A stretch of DNA of 55,577 nucleotides from Coemansia sp. RSA 487 (GCA_027577595.1 JANBRJ010000103.1:1-55577), one strand, 5' to 3'; counted from the stretch's first letter, positions 34,301-45,383 are shown. Program-made: numbers and translations. Notes: generated by a model not told the origin, from the sequence alone.

Positions 34301-37300
34301 TCGCTGCTTGCGTTCAAGGAAAACAGCTGGGGTGCGACAAAAACAGCAACTTCCCAGGCTGACGACCAAGGCGGCAACGATGGGCCAAACCTCCTGCGTG
34401 CTGCCTTTATTAAGGCGGTTATTGAGCACGAGCTTCAGCGCTGCATTCAGGCAAGGCAACTTCTCCGTGAGCGCGACTCGCATTTGAACAAGCAGGATGA
34501 GCTTATGAACGAGCAAAACGATCTTTTGCTGTGCATTCAAAACATTGATCTCGAATCTGACGATGAAAGCGGAACAGCTCAGATGCAGCGTGCGACCGAG
34601 CGTATCGAACTTATCGACGCGGAACTGCACTACCTCGATCTCAAGGTCCGCGACGTCGAGGCAGAAGTTGCTCAGCTGGCCGAAGCTGCGACTGCTGCTG
34701 GGTCTGGTTGCAAGTGTGGTAGCAGCGACTCTTGCAAATGCAGCAGTACAGATATGAATGGCGGCGGTCTTTTAGGCACAACAGCAATCATCAATATGAG
34801 CGGGCTCGCGATGCGCATGGTTGAGGATGTTGTGCGCATCGACTATCGTGCCTTTTCCAGCCTGTTTGAAAGCCTGTCGGCGAAAGACTCGACTGGACTG
34901 TCGTATCTGCTTATTCAAGACATCATCGAGCTCCGGCTGTTAGCGCACAATGACAAGCGCGACAAGATCTTTTTGGAAGAGCAAATCATGGACCTGCGCC
35001 GCACGCTGCTTGCAATGCAAAAGACGGCGCTGAACGCTGCGCTTACCTACGAGCGTGAGCTAGGGGATGCAGAGCGGAAGCTTGTTCAGATACAGCTACC
35101 ACACCAACCTTCCGCTGCGCCACTTGCCAACCCAGCTAGTGTCCAGCATAGGCCTGACGGGATCCTGGCGAGCAGGCCAGCTGTGCTCGATGCAAACCCA
35201 CCACCACCTCCTGGTATGAAGGTTGCGTCCTTGCCGTCTCTTGAGCGGTTTCCGTCCGACAGGTCTGTGTACGATGGGGTACGCGAGCGTGGGATTTTGC
35301 TTCGTTCAGTATTGATGGGCGCAGCTGCCATGGCTGCGGAGCCTGTTTCTACTAGCAGCACGCTATCAAGGGTTGCGCCAGGTGGGTCGGATTCGATGGA
35401 GGACATTCGAGGCGCTAAAGCGCCAATTGTCGAGCTAGCCGATGATGTTTCGGATTTTGGCAGCCTTCGAATCAACAGCCTGCGCGATTACCATGTCGTG
35501 AACCCATCCCTGGCGTCCTCTAGCATAGCTGCAATTGCGGAGGTCCCTGAATTGAGGGACGAGGATACGGATAGCGACTATGCTGACACGAGAGACATGA
35601 TGGGTCCGCTGGACCAAGTGCACACCCCACATCACGCAGTCCGATCCGCTGGCATAAAAGTATCAATTTCGACATCGGCAGAAGTTGGTTCTACGCCATC
35701 GGTTGTTTCCGATTCCGCCCAAAGCCTGCTTACTGTCGATAAGGCCACAGAGTCTGTGCCCAAGCAGACGGCATCTCCCATCGAGTCTGACACGAGCTAT
35801 TTGGAGAACGACGCAAGAGATACTGCCACGGGCGGAGTGCCAACAGAAGTAGACATAGATGTGCTGTCCGAGGACGCTGGTGACTACGAGACAGACTATG
35901 GCGCGTTGGGCGGACATTACCATGGCAATAATGACGATGAGGTGTTCTTCTCAAATCCGGAGATGAGTGGGTCTGAGGCTGATGACGTGCCAGAGCTTTA
36001 TCGCTCTGGATCTGGCGAGTTTTTCCGCATACCGAATCTTGCACGCAACCCATCCGTTCGCAGCCAAAACAACCACCATTCTTTTCGACCCACGTATCGC
36101 CGTAACAGCCGCCGACATATTTTGCGGCGAATGTCCATACGAAAACCTGCGCCAAAAATAGGTGGCAAATCTGTTGGTACCAGACTTGGCACCCGCGCCA
36201 AGGACAAGCGACGCATCTCCCTCCGAAAGACCCGTATAAGCATGCCGATTGTACCACCAGAGATGATCGAGTACATTGACAAATGCAACCCAATGGCAAT
36301 CAAGGTGGGGCTTGCTGATCCGCTAGTCGGGTCCCCCGAGGTGCTTCAGAGGATGAATATCCAGCAGACAAACGAATACCACAACAATATTGCAGCATTT
36401 GCTTCGTTTGCGCTGCAAAAGAAACAACCGGCGTCGCTCAGGGTTACGCCCAGGGCTGCTGCTGACACTGCAACGAAGATAGCAGAGCCCGCAGTCATTG
36501 CTCCGCAAGATATGATCGTGTATGGTGCTGATGGGGACGATGATATTGCCGTATACAATACGCCTGTTACGCACAATGTCTTTATTCCGCGTTCAGCAGG
36601 GAAGATACGTAGTCGTGTGAGTGTCGTCGGTAGCACTGTGCCAGAGCACGAATTGCATCATGTCCACGGCTATAGTGGTGCACAGGTGCCTGATATTCGC
36701 ACGATGCCTATGCTAACTGATGCGTATTCCTCTGCGGATGCATTTGCTGATGGCAACATTGGTCATGCAGACTCGCCTATCTCAGCAGCAACGGGAACAA
36801 CATCACAGTCGCAGCTTCGTAGTCCGACGTTATTGTACCAAAACGATACCCCGTATATGCACAATGGACAGGTGCCGTTGAGCTCTTCAATGTCTATCGG
36901 AGACCAGCCGAAGGACATGTATGACAACATCCCCCCACAGCAGGATATTCGCGCAATGTTAAGTATCCCGGTGAACGATTACAACGTAAAGGATCCGTCG
37001 ATGGGCTTTGCATATGGCCAAGGCGGAAACTACAGCAGTGGCGGCCACACGCAGCAAACAGCGTTTGAGCCGTACGATAGGTTGTCACCACCTGAACCAA
37101 AGCACCGTTATCTGCCACCAACAGAGCCAAAGCACCATTACTTGTCGCCTACGGAAAGGGCAAACGCATCTTTGTTTTCCATCCTTGATGCAGCAAAGAC
37201 CAGCGCTGTGAAGTTCGATGAGAGTGTCAAATCGAGTAAAGCAGAGCTCAGCAACAATAGACGTCACAGCAGGGCCTCCCACGTCTATAGCTCTGACCAA

Positions 37301-38035
37301 CCAATTACACCCGAGCGAGCTAGCGAGTCCTTTGAGAGCCCTTATGGCAGCAACAGAAACTCTTGCCAGATGCACGACAGCCCGATGCAAGGGCCGTTTG
37401 AGAGCAAACCATCGCCAAAGGGAACGAGAACTGTTGGTGCAAAGCCCTCAAGGATACGGCGGCGTGCACTTACTGAATTCGATGAAAACGCCATAGACGC
37501 AGTCGGCGAGCGCACTATATCCAATACTAAACCAGATAAGCAGCAGTTGGGCGGAGGAAGCCGACTGTCAAAGCTCCTCAGTGGGATTGGATTTGGTGGC
37601 AAAAACAACAAGCAGCTCGACGGCAACAGTGGATGTAGCAATAGCCCGCTGCCTCGCCGTCCGCACACATCTTCCAAGACGGGTGGTGGCATGGTTAGCT
37701 CGACGGCATTGGAAGTTGGTCGCGACAGGAGCTGCTCTGATACTGCTGGGGCTCGGAAGGGGCCTGTGCGCAAGGTGCACAGCAATATTGATGGAGTTGT
37801 CACTGAGCGCAGACGTGACAAGTGGTTGATGACGAATGAAGCGTCCGACTTTTCTGCTGTTGCGTTTGCTAATGCATTTTCAACAGAAGGCGACCATGCG
37901 GAAAATAGTGGCACTCGTAGCCGCGGTCGCAGTCGTATGGAAGTGCCGTTTATGATCCCAGCAGTCAGAAAGGACCACCGGTTCTATTCGAGGCGCTCGT
38001 CAATGGGTGGTGCTACAGAATCAATGTATACATAG
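31361..38035 (+). CDS. Kinesin-4 family motor (KIF4/KIF21-like), four exons
   Basis: Exons 31361-31380, 31483-31686, 31962-31988 and 32305-38035 join in frame to 1993 residues; phases agree at every junction. The N-terminal motor reads VRVALRIRPLS, FDYVFSPEVSQEQVY, then P-loop GQTGSGKT (84-91), switch I NRTSSRSH (213-220), switch II DLAGSE (269-274) and RYANRARNIRNK (about 370-381). The start VRVALRIRPL and EGYNATV-like junction are kinesin-4 features. Coiled coils follow in blocks (about 390-490, 530-570, 690-860). A Cys cluster GCKCGSSDSCKCSS near 885 resembles the cysteine-rich region of KIF4. The second half is long, Ser/Asp-rich and disordered, with basic patches (RRNSRRHILRRMS, SRIRRRAL). 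Kinesin-4 motors are plus-end-directed regulators of microtubule dynamics and, in fungi, of cytoplasmic or spindle microtubules. Introns are 102, 275 and 316 bp, long for this window. Confidence 0.92.
31962..31988 (+). other. 27-nt micro-exon of the kinesin-4 gene
   Basis: It encodes the YNATVLAY part of the motor core between introns 31687-31961 and 31989-32304. Flanks are GTGTAG/C and GG/GTAAGT. Confidence 0.88.
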
Positions 38036-38146
38036 ATTGCTAAATTCCTGCTGGTGCTTGTTTACTTAATTTCGTCTATATATTCATGTAATATGTTTAA
38101 TGACTTCAAAATCTAACGGACAAATATAACGCGCGGAGGGGGGAGA

Positions 38147-39145
38147 TTATAAACTGGCAGATGGTGTTGAAGGACAATAGGTGTTGTTGGTGGTTACGAG
38201 CTTTGGCGCAAGCGCATCCAGTAACGTAGAGTAGTGGTCAGCGGTATAATCAGGCTGTTCGAGAACCAAAAGATGGCTTGCATCTTTCATGATCATATGT
38301 TGGACGTCCGGCATGGGCCTAATGAGTCCCTGGATATGATCTTTTGCTGCAAGATGGGACTTTTCGCCGGTGAGGAAAGCCGTCGGACACTGAACCTTCC
38401 ACAGATTATGCGCTGTGTGTGGCGACGCATGGTATGAGCCAGCATACACCGCGCCTTCGTTTGCAGGACGGCATTTCAGAACAAGCTTTGGCTTTCCGGA
38501 AGCGTCATCCACAACCTCCAATCCGTGTTTGATGTAGAGCTCGAGAATGCGCTTATCCCAGGCCCCAAAGAACGGATGCGGCTCAAAGTACCTTTTCGCA
38601 GCATCAAGATCAGGCCACTCGCTTCTGCGCCTCTTTGTCATTTCCCTGACTGCACCATTGTCATTCGGTTCGGCGAAAAGTACGGGATCAGTGACTATAA
38701 GAGCGCTGAACGTCAAGGGGGACATGATTTCGGCAAGAAGCAACGACGATGCACCCCACGAATGCCCGATTCCCACGATACTGCTTCCAGCATCCTTGTC
38801 TAGCTGCCCAACAACGGAGATTATGTCGCGCGCGTTCATAAACCATGGAGACATTTCTTCGTCCTTTATTGACTCCCTGTTCAGCAGTGCACTGTCGCCG
38901 TGGTTGTACCCGTCCAGAGCGACAGCCTGGTCTATGAACCAGCCTTTTCCTTTGTATTCAAAGAGTCGCTGCAGCGTCGGTTCCCATAGCTCCTTGTGAA
39001 ACCCATTGGCGTGTGCAAGCAAAAGTGTCAGACTTTTATCTCCGCTGCCGTGAGAAACGGCATCTGAGCTGTTGCGCTTGTATATGTTTGCTGCTATCTG
39101 TTGGCCGGCGCGCGAACCGCTATAGACCCTTTTGATAATGTTCAT
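38147..39145 (-). CDS. Alpha/beta hydrolase (Lpx1-like lipase/esterase family)
   Basis: 332 residues from the first ATG at 39145. The frame is open upstream through a Leu/Phe-rich run that would mimic a membrane anchor, but it has no ATG, so it is leader. The alpha/beta hydrolase features are LLLAHANGFHKELWEP (oxyanion region), nucleophile elbow GIGHSWGAS with S129, and H291 in DASHLLVLEQ as the catalytic histidine. FLTGEKSHLAA is the usual strand before it. The arrangement is like the fungal group that includes peroxisomal Lpx1 and toxin-biosynthesis-type hydrolases. The C-terminus (SASL) is not a clear peroxisomal signal. The substrate is unknown. It lies 111 bp from the convergent kinesin. 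Confidence 0.85.
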   Translation of the reverse strand: MNIIKRVYSGSRAGQQIAANIYKRNSSDAVSHGSGDKSLTLLLAHANGFHKELWEPTLQRLFEYKGKGWFIDQAVALDGYNHGDSALLNRESIKDEEMSPWFMNARDIISVVGQLDKDAGSSIVGIGHSWGASSLLLAEIMSPLTFSALIVTDPVLFAEPNDNGAVREMTKRRRSEWPDLDAAKRYFEPHPFFGAWDKRILELYIKHGLEVVDDASGKPKLVLKCRPANEGAVYAGSYHASPHTAHNLWKVQCPTAFLTGEKSHLAAKDHIQGLIRPMPDVQHMIMKDASHLLVLEQPDYTADHYSTLLDALAPKLVTTNNTYCPSTPSASL

Positions 39146-39478
39146 TTCACGGAAGGTGGGAGGTTTTGCTTTTGGCAGTAGCAGGCGAATAAGGCACAAA
39201 AAGATAAAAAATAACAAAAAGATAAGAAAGGAAAGCAACTGGAAAATATTATATTTTCTCTTAGTATGTGTTCCTCGGACATCGGAAAAGGATGACAGCT
39301 CCGAAAAACTCCAAGAATAGAGAAGCTCTATTGGCTCAAATGGTTTGTCTGTTCTTCACATGCCTCTGGTTCAGTGACAAACAAAAGATCGAAACTAAAT
39401 GAAATTAATGAAACTGAAAGAAAAAAGTATACATTGAAACAGAATGTTCTTGGACTGAATTGAGCGCTTTACCTTTGG
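39146..39478. other. Spacer between FCP1 and the hydrolase gene
   Basis: 333 bp, A-rich on the + strand. It carries the hydrolase promoter and the FCP1 3' end. No gene seen. Confidence 0.6.
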
Positions 39479-42448
39479 TCAGGACGATGAGATTTCCTCT
39501 TCAAGGTCATTGATCAAGTCGTCAAAGTTGTCATCATCCGAGTCATCGTCCTCGCCCCAGTCCTCATTCTCGCTTCCGTCGCTTTGGTAGCCCCCCGTTG
39601 CTTCGTTGCCTTCCTCGCGAGATGTCGCATTGACAAATTCTTCGTCATCGTCTTCTTCAGCGACATTTATGTAATCGCCGTTTTTGTCCTCAATCCCAGC
39701 AAACAATGGCTCATCAATATCGCCATGGCCATCTTCGAACTCGTCATCATTGTCGTCAAGATTGCTGCCGGGTTTGCGTTTGTCCTCGGTATTGGTTTTC
39801 TTGAGATCCTCATCTAGAATTGTCTTCTTCGCCGGCATCTTTATCTTGCCTGCCCAAAAGCCTCGTGTGCTACTTTCGTGCTTTGACTTGGCAGTATTAG
39901 TTGCCTTTGCAGAATTATCGCTGTCGTTGTCGTCATCGCTGCTTTCCTCTTCGGTGTTTGTATTGATATCCAGGCTTCCATCTGCCCTAGCGAGATTGGA
40001 CAAGCGTCTGTTGGTGCCTTCGCGGCTGGGGTTCTTCTTTGTTGTTGACCGACTATCGTCCTCATCGCCTGATACATTGGTTCCTCCACGAGAAACGCGT
40101 CTCTTGGCTGCCTGTTTCATCGCCTTTTGTCGCAGGTCAGCAGCGCTGGGAGTATGCGAGGGATTTCTGGTATTAGTGGTGCCACTTGACGGCTGGGAGT
40201 CGCTCGAGCTTTGGTTACCGTCAGACTCGTCGGTGTCCTCCATGATCTCGCGCTCCAGATCGTCCCAGTCGATGTTTTGGACAAAATCGTCAATCTCAGC
40301 CACATGCTCTTCGAGTCCCGCCTCTTGCCGCTCAAGCTCATCCTCAATGTCAGTGGTGTTAGCGCTATCGTATTCATGTGTAGCGCGGTCGACTTGCCTT
40401 TTCAGCCGCTCAATAGTAGAGCGGTGCATTCGTTTTTGCTTGTTACCGCTGTCTTCATGCTCAAACGTATTACCGATATCGCTGCTCTTTCGCTTGTTTA
40501 CTGGCGAATCGGCGTATCTTCTGCGCGACTTTCGCGCTTCTGCACTCCTGATAGCAAGCTCCTTGTCATCGTCAAACCACAGATATGGCGTTTCGTCAAG
40601 CCATTCCCAGCGATAGATAGAGTGCAGCAGCCACTCCTTTTTCACAACAATTGGTGAGCAGCCGCCTTGCGCTTTGGCCTTGTTGCTGAGCTTTCTGGCT
40701 GCGTGAACCTTTTCGGTGCCTGGCTTACCAGCAATCACATGTGTTGTGCGGTCGCTGACTTCGAGCTCGCAGCGAGCACCAAAGTTCTGTGCCCAGATCC
40801 ATATGTCAGTGCGCTGTGGCGGAGGTGACCCCGGATTAATCAAGAATACAGCTGTGAACGCCAAGCTTGCACCATTCAGAACAGCGCCCTTTCTCATCGA
40901 AAGAATTCGTGCAACATCGGGAAGTGGTGGCTCGTGGCTAGGACCCAGCGTCATATAGTACTCTTTGTGTAACTGTACAAGAACCTCTTGGATGGTGGTC
41001 AGCTCCCTGTCGTTATCCACGAGGTGGGGGCGTCTTACAGGTCTTCCTTCCTCTGTGCTGTTGCTATACTCCACATCGGCGCGAACAATTGCGTCGTTGG
41101 CTGGGGCGTCGCGATTTCCTGTGATATCATCCAATTCAGCGGGCTCTGGCGTGGTCGTCTCAACAGCGGTCGAGCTACCGGGACTTACATCGCCTTCTAT
41201 AGGCAACGACGTGTCGGCCTCTTCGTCGCTGTCGTTGTTGTTGTCGTCGTCCTTCTTTCCATTGTCTGGGCTGTCGACAGGTTCCTTATTGGAGCTGATG
41301 TCACTGGGCGACTGTTCTTCCCGGGGAGTTTCCTTTTGCAATGGCTTTTCGGCTCCAAGGCCTTGCACCGGCGGCAAATGGCCTGCGTTGATATCACCAA
41401 CCCCAGTAAAGAATTCGTACTGGTGCACGCGAATTAGGTTGGGAGACCAGTCCCAGACATCTGCACGGTCGTCAATAATAACAACCATGCTAGTGTCTAC
41501 CGGAAACAGACGTCCCAGCGACTTTCTGTCCTTTGATCCATTTTCGTCGCGAGAAAGGATGCGACCATTAAAGTACTTGCACTCGGGATCGATCAACTTT
41601 GCAACTGCGTCGGCATAGGGACGAGACCCCATCGTGTATATGTGCATTTCGTACATTTTCGACAATTTCTCCAGAAACTCGCGAAGGCCGGGACGAAGCT
41701 TGATAAAGTGGCGGGACGGAATGACGGGCAGATCAAAGCAGCCAATATCGTCGGGCAGAGTAGTGTGCTTTGGCTTGGGCTGTCCATCGGTAGAATTGCT
41801 TCCGTCCGATCCATTGGTCTCTAAAGCGCGTGGCCCGTCGTAGTTTTCAATGAGCCAATGTTCAAATCCAGGGTTAAGAGGTGCCGTCGCGTGGATGATC
41901 GTCATATCGAGATCGATGATGAGCGACAGTTTCTCGTGACCCCAGAGCCGCTCGCGCGTGTCTGCATCAATGGAGGCAGCCATATCATAGCTGACCTTCA
42001 AGTCGTTGTTGTCGTGGAACATGCTGATTCTGGCCTGTGTGTCTGGAACGCCTGTGGAGTCGATCTCGCTGACGTCCTTTCCGCAGAACGCGCAAAGCCC
42101 GTTGAACACGGCGCTATGGCTGCATGGCATAGTGATCTCGATTAGCGCGTCGCTGTGCTGAACGTCATCGCCAACGCCGCACAGAAGATTCGTGACTTTA
42201 CCCTCGAATGGCGAGCGAAGGTACTCTCGTTTGGTCAGGTAGCCAGCAGCGTCGGGTGCCTTTTTGAGCGCCTTAAGAAGAGCAGAATCCTCGCCAATAG
42301 ATTCGTTGCCCTCTTGGAACTTTTCTTTGTACTCGTAGATTAGAACCGGTGCTAATTTTGTAACCGAATCGCCGACGTTTACACTAAATCCAACTACTTT
42401 TGCTGGCTCGTGGTTTTGTGGAATGCAGAGTAGCTTTGTTGATTCCAT
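39479..42448 (-). CDS. FCP1: RNA polymerase II CTD phosphatase FCP1
   Basis: 989 residues, no intron. The N-terminus (about 5-107) is a lipoyl/biotinyl-like barrel (VVGFSVNVGDSV ... SPFEGKVTNLLCGVGDDV), and a Cys/His pair of pairs follows (C109, H111, C119, C122; LCAFCGKDV), as in FCP1 orthologs. The FCP homology domain has the catalytic DLDMT (D179, D181, T183), then RPGLREFLEKL, MHIYTMGSRPYADAV and VVIIDDRADVW. An acidic linker separates the middle, and a BRCT domain lies at about 535-640 (IWAQNFGARCEL, THVIAGKPGTEK, VVKKEWLLHSIYRWEWL). The last 300 residues are acidic and Ser/Lys-rich, ending in an Asp/Glu run that matches the TFIIF/TFIIB-binding tail. It dephosphorylates Ser2-P of the Rpb1 tail and recycles polymerase. 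Divergent from DDI1. Confidence 0.95.
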   Translation of the reverse strand: MESTKLLCIPQNHEPAKVVGFSVNVGDSVTKLAPVLIYEYKEKFQEGNESIGEDSALLKALKKAPDAAGYLTKREYLRSPFEGKVTNLLCGVGDDVQHSDALIEITMPCSHSAVFNGLCAFCGKDVSEIDSTGVPDTQARISMFHDNNDLKVSYDMAASIDADTRERLWGHEKLSLIIDLDMTIIHATAPLNPGFEHWLIENYDGPRALETNGSDGSNSTDGQPKPKHTTLPDDIGCFDLPVIPSRHFIKLRPGLREFLEKLSKMYEMHIYTMGSRPYADAVAKLIDPECKYFNGRILSRDENGSKDRKSLGRLFPVDTSMVVIIDDRADVWDWSPNLIRVHQYEFFTGVGDINAGHLPPVQGLGAEKPLQKETPREEQSPSDISSNKEPVDSPDNGKKDDDNNNDSDEEADTSLPIEGDVSPGSSTAVETTTPEPAELDDITGNRDAPANDAIVRADVEYSNSTEEGRPVRRPHLVDNDRELTTIQEVLVQLHKEYYMTLGPSHEPPLPDVARILSMRKGAVLNGASLAFTAVFLINPGSPPPQRTDIWIWAQNFGARCELEVSDRTTHVIAGKPGTEKVHAARKLSNKAKAQGGCSPIVVKKEWLLHSIYRWEWLDETPYLWFDDDKELAIRSAEARKSRRRYADSPVNKRKSSDIGNTFEHEDSGNKQKRMHRSTIERLKRQVDRATHEYDSANTTDIEDELERQEAGLEEHVAEIDDFVQNIDWDDLEREIMEDTDESDGNQSSSDSQPSSGTTNTRNPSHTPSAADLRQKAMKQAAKRRVSRGGTNVSGDEDDSRSTTKKNPSREGTNRRLSNLARADGSLDINTNTEEESSDDDNDSDNSAKATNTAKSKHESSTRGFWAGKIKMPAKKTILDEDLKKTNTEDKRKPGSNLDDNDDEFEDGHGDIDEPLFAGIEDKNGDYINVAEEDDDEEFVNATSREEGNEATGGYQSDGSENEDWGEDDDSDDDNFDDLINDLEEEISSS

Positions 42449-42469
42449 TTCGCAAATGGCTTCTTTTTC

Positions 42470-42482
42470 GGGGGGGGGGGGG
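42470..42482. repeat. G13 homopolymer
   Basis: Thirteen consecutive G lie 22 bp upstream of the FCP1 start (C-run on the coding strand). Confidence 0.9.
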
Positions 42483-42928
42483 TAGGCGGCTAGGCTCTAA
42501 TGCACATATGACCCTTTCTAATTTAAAGGACAACGTATGGTTGTGCTGAGGTTGAACGACGTTTTGGCTTTGTGAACTATATATGGAAAAGGACAAGTAG
42601 ATAAAAATGCAGCAGGATAAAAGCCGAGTTCAACAAAAAAAAAAAAGGAATTCCATACAAAATACTTTTTGGTAGAGAGAAAAGGTTTCGTAGACCTTAC
42701 CTTTAATTAAAAAATTAGAAACTGTGGTGGGTAGTACGCGTTCACGTGTGAGAATTGGTGTGGAAAATGAAGGGGAAAAGGAAAATAAGTCATTTATCGC
42801 TTGCAAGATTTGTCACCGAAAAAAATAAAAATCTGGGCTTCCCATTCTGCATTTATATGTGGAAGAAAATGTGGAGCGCTTTTGAACCCCCTATCCCGAT
42901 TTTCGTTTCCTTCTCCGCTTCGCAAACG

Positions 42929-42980
42929 TGACTTTTTAGTCGGCTCGCTTGTGGTTCGCTCGCTTGCGAGCCGCTAAAGT
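42929..42980. repeat. Imperfect inverted repeat upstream of DDI1
   Basis: CGGCTCGC at 42941-42948 pairs with GCGAGCCG at 42966-42973 over a 17-nt loop. Pairing extends outward (GACTTTTTAG against CTAAAGTC) with small bulges. The loop itself holds another GCTCGC copy. Confidence 0.75.
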
Positions 42981-43157
42981 CCTATCCAGTATACTGTCTT
43001 ATCCAATATAGTTTCTCGTAAACAGATATTGCCAATTCCCATTGGCCCACCCATTGCCAGCCCAAACCCTGCACCTTTTACCCTAAATCACGTGGAAAGC
43101 GACAGAATTTCAATGTAAATAGGCAGGATTGATGATTTTTGACTATGGCTAGGTTTC

Positions 43158-43165
43158 TATAAAAA
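43158..43165 (+). promoter_or_regulatory. TATA box of DDI1
   Basis: TATAAAAA lies 136-143 bp upstream of the DDI1 ATG and is followed by a long CT-rich leader. CACGTG lies about 70 bp further upstream. Confidence 0.6.
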
Positions 43166-43300
43166 CCCGCAGTTTTCGTCTCGAGTTCCATGAAGTGTGT
43201 CTACTCTCTTTCCTTTCTTGTTCCTGTTTCTCTGTCTGCTGCCACTCTACTTTGTTTCGTGTCTTCTTTCCTTTTTTTTTACTTTCATTCACACAAACAA

Positions 43301-44677
43301 ATGCGTCTTTCAATAGCACACGACCATGGGTCCTTTTCCATCGAAGTCGACGACACGATGGCTCTTGGGGATCTCGCTGCGCTGCTTGAGCTAGAGGTAA
43401 TATAAGAAACCTGGTTTACTATGGAGACATTCCGCCCGTTGCTATTGCATTTTCGCTGACTATTAAACCGATGCGTTTTTGCTTGCTTTCAGCTAAGCTG
43501 TGCCCATGACTATCATCTGTAGTGCAACATTCCCGTGGACGACCAGAAAATAACACACGACGGCGTCGAGGCAAGCGGCGCGCACAAGACGCTTAAACAG
43601 CTTGGATTTAAAACTGAGGACACCTTGTACCTGTCCAGCAAAAAGCACAGTTCTGCGCAAAGGCAGGGAGGGAATTCCGGCAGAAGCAACACCGTGTCTC
43701 CTTCGCAGGGAATAAGTCCGCAAATGGAGGCCCGTCGACAGAACGTTCTGGGCAGCCAACAATTGATGCAGCAGCTGTCGCAAACGCACCCTGCTATTGT
43801 CCAAGCGGCACGGAACGACCCGGCAGAGTTCTCTCGGCTGGTGACGCAGCTGCAAGAGGAGCAGATGAACGTCGAGCAGGCTAGGCGACGCGAGATCGCG
43901 AACCTCAACTCCAATCCATTTGACATCGAGTCGCAGCGGCGCATAGAGGAGATGATCCGGCAGGAGAATATTATGCGCAACATGGAGGCTGCGCTAGAGT
44001 ATAACCCGGAATCGTTTGCGTCGGTGGTGATGCTGTATGTGGATGTCAAGGTAAACGGTACACCCGTTAAGGCACTTGTGGACTCTGGCGCGCAAGCCAC
44101 AGTGATGAGCTACTCGTGCGCTGAGCGCTGCGGAATCATGCGCCTCATCGACACGCGCTTCTCGGGCGAGGCAAGGGGCGTTGGCAGAGCAAAGATCCTT
44201 GGTCGCGTACACAACGCACAAATGAAAATTGGATTGCAGACGCTCTTGTGCTCGTTCACTGTCATGGAAGGGGCACACATTGGGCTGCTTCTAGGGCTGG
44301 ACATGCTCAGGCGCCACCAGGCATGCATTGATCTCAAGAAAAACGCCCTGGTTATCAACGATGAGCTTGTGGATTTCCTCCCGGAACACCAGATCCCAAA
44401 GGACTCACAGGATAACGATAACCCCACCGATGCTCCATCGGCACTGGCTACGACTGCCCAGCAGCCCCCGCCAACGCCTGCGCGGCCTGGAGGTATGACC
44501 ACTGCCAATGCTGCTCGGGGAGACCAGCAGCAGCAGCAGCAGCAGCAAACCAGCACCTACTCGGAAGCAACAATCAAAACTATAATGGATCTTGGTGTCA
44601 GTCGTAACGAAGCTATCCGCCATCTCGATGCAGCTGGTGGCAACCCAGAGGTTGCTGCCAGCCTGATCTTTTCGTGA
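43301..44677 (+). CDS. DDI1: DDI1, ubiquitin-receptor aspartyl protease (UBL-HDD-RVP-UBA)
   Basis: Exon 1 is 43301-43396 (32 codons), the intron is 43397-43522 (GTAATA...TGTAG, phase 0, 126 bp) and exon 2 is 43523-44677; the product is 416 residues. The start at MRLSIAHD is the ubiquitin-like fold's first strand; an upstream in-frame ATG (43190) would add a hydrophobic, CT-leader-derived segment and is less likely. UBL about 1-75; helical domain about 110-195 (QLSQTHPAIVQAARNDP, LNSNPFDIESQRRI). The protease domain is at about 203-330, with catalytic D219 in LVDSGAQATVM and the flap-side LLLGLDMLRRHQ. The C-terminal UBA is about 377-416 (IKTIMDLGVSRNEAIRHL). Family role: proteasome shuttle and cleavage of heavily ubiquitinated substrates, in cytosol and nucleus. 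A (CAG)-rich Q8 run precedes the UBA. The protease fold is a host gene domain, not an inserted element. Confidence 0.95.
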
Positions 44678-44692
44678 TACCTGGACTTTTGT

Positions 44693-44740
44693 TTTTACTT
44701 TTACTTTTGCTTTTACTTTTGCTTTTACTTTTACTTTTAC
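44693..44740 (+). repeat. Eight tandem TTTTAC/TTTTGC hexamers in the DDI1 3' flank
   Basis: Order: AC, AC, GC, AC, GC, AC, AC, AC after TTTT. It begins 16 bp after the DDI1 stop. Confidence 0.9.
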
Positions 44741-45134
44741 TTTTTTGCTACCATCAACATTCTTTTCACCACTGGCGAATAAAAAAGCACTTTTTCATTT
44801 GAGATTTTGGATCTGTGATGGAATTCTAATATAAACGAGATTTCCTTTTGTGATGCCAGAGCTTGAGCTGACAAATCCTGCTACTAGATAAAATATACCA
44901 TTGTGCTCACTTTCATGTAAAACTAAACATGTAAAAAGGAGAGATTGCGAGGAACTGTGCCTCGGATTATAACATATAAAACTAACGGACGAAAAAAATA
45001 CCATCCAAAAAATGAAACCGCTTGTACTGCAAAGCTGAACAAAGACATAAAAGGAAGAAAAGACTGATGCGATACCTTTCTCATAAAAATATTATTCTAG
45101 AGGGTAAGAAAACGCCTTTCAGATCCAAAAAGCG
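44741..45134. other. Convergent spacer, DDI1 and FAR1-type gene
   Basis: About 390 bp, AT-rich, with 3' signals of both genes (for example AATAAA at 44779-44784). No gene seen. Confidence 0.6.
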
Positions 45135-45351
45135 TCAAACCTGCCAGTTATGCATGTTCTGGTACTGGTTGAGCTGGAACTCTTCAAACCTTCTGCTTGC
45201 TGTTGTATGTGGCAGCACTCCATTATTGTTCTGCGCCATGGGCGGCAAAGTGGAAAGCGTGCTGACCGGCGACTGGTGAGATCCAACACCAACAAAGTGA
45301 TGATCAGATGTCGCTGCCTGTTGCTGCTGCTGCTTTTGCACATGGTAGGTG

Positions 45352-45383
<32 letters not shown>

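Larger units (their letters stand above)
42449..43300. other. Divergent promoter region, FCP1 and DDI1
   Basis: 852 bp. Contents: G13 tract (42470-42482), an imperfect inverted repeat (42929-42980), ATTGG and CACGTG elements near 43040-43093, a TATA box (43158-43165) and a CT-rich DDI1 leader. No gene. Confidence 0.7.

Noticed and set aside
39146-39238. N-terminal membrane anchor on the alpha/beta hydrolase
   Set aside because: The Leu/Phe-rich extension has no ATG and is translated T-rich leader; the protein starts at 39145.
43190-43300. Signal-peptide-like N-terminus on DDI1
   Set aside because: It is an upstream in-frame ATG in CT-rich leader. The ubiquitin-like fold starts at MRLSIA, and DDI1 proteins are not secreted.
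44035-44330. Retroviral-type protease fold suggesting a retroelement
   Set aside because: It is the normal protease domain of DDI1, between its helical and UBA domains. No other element parts are near.
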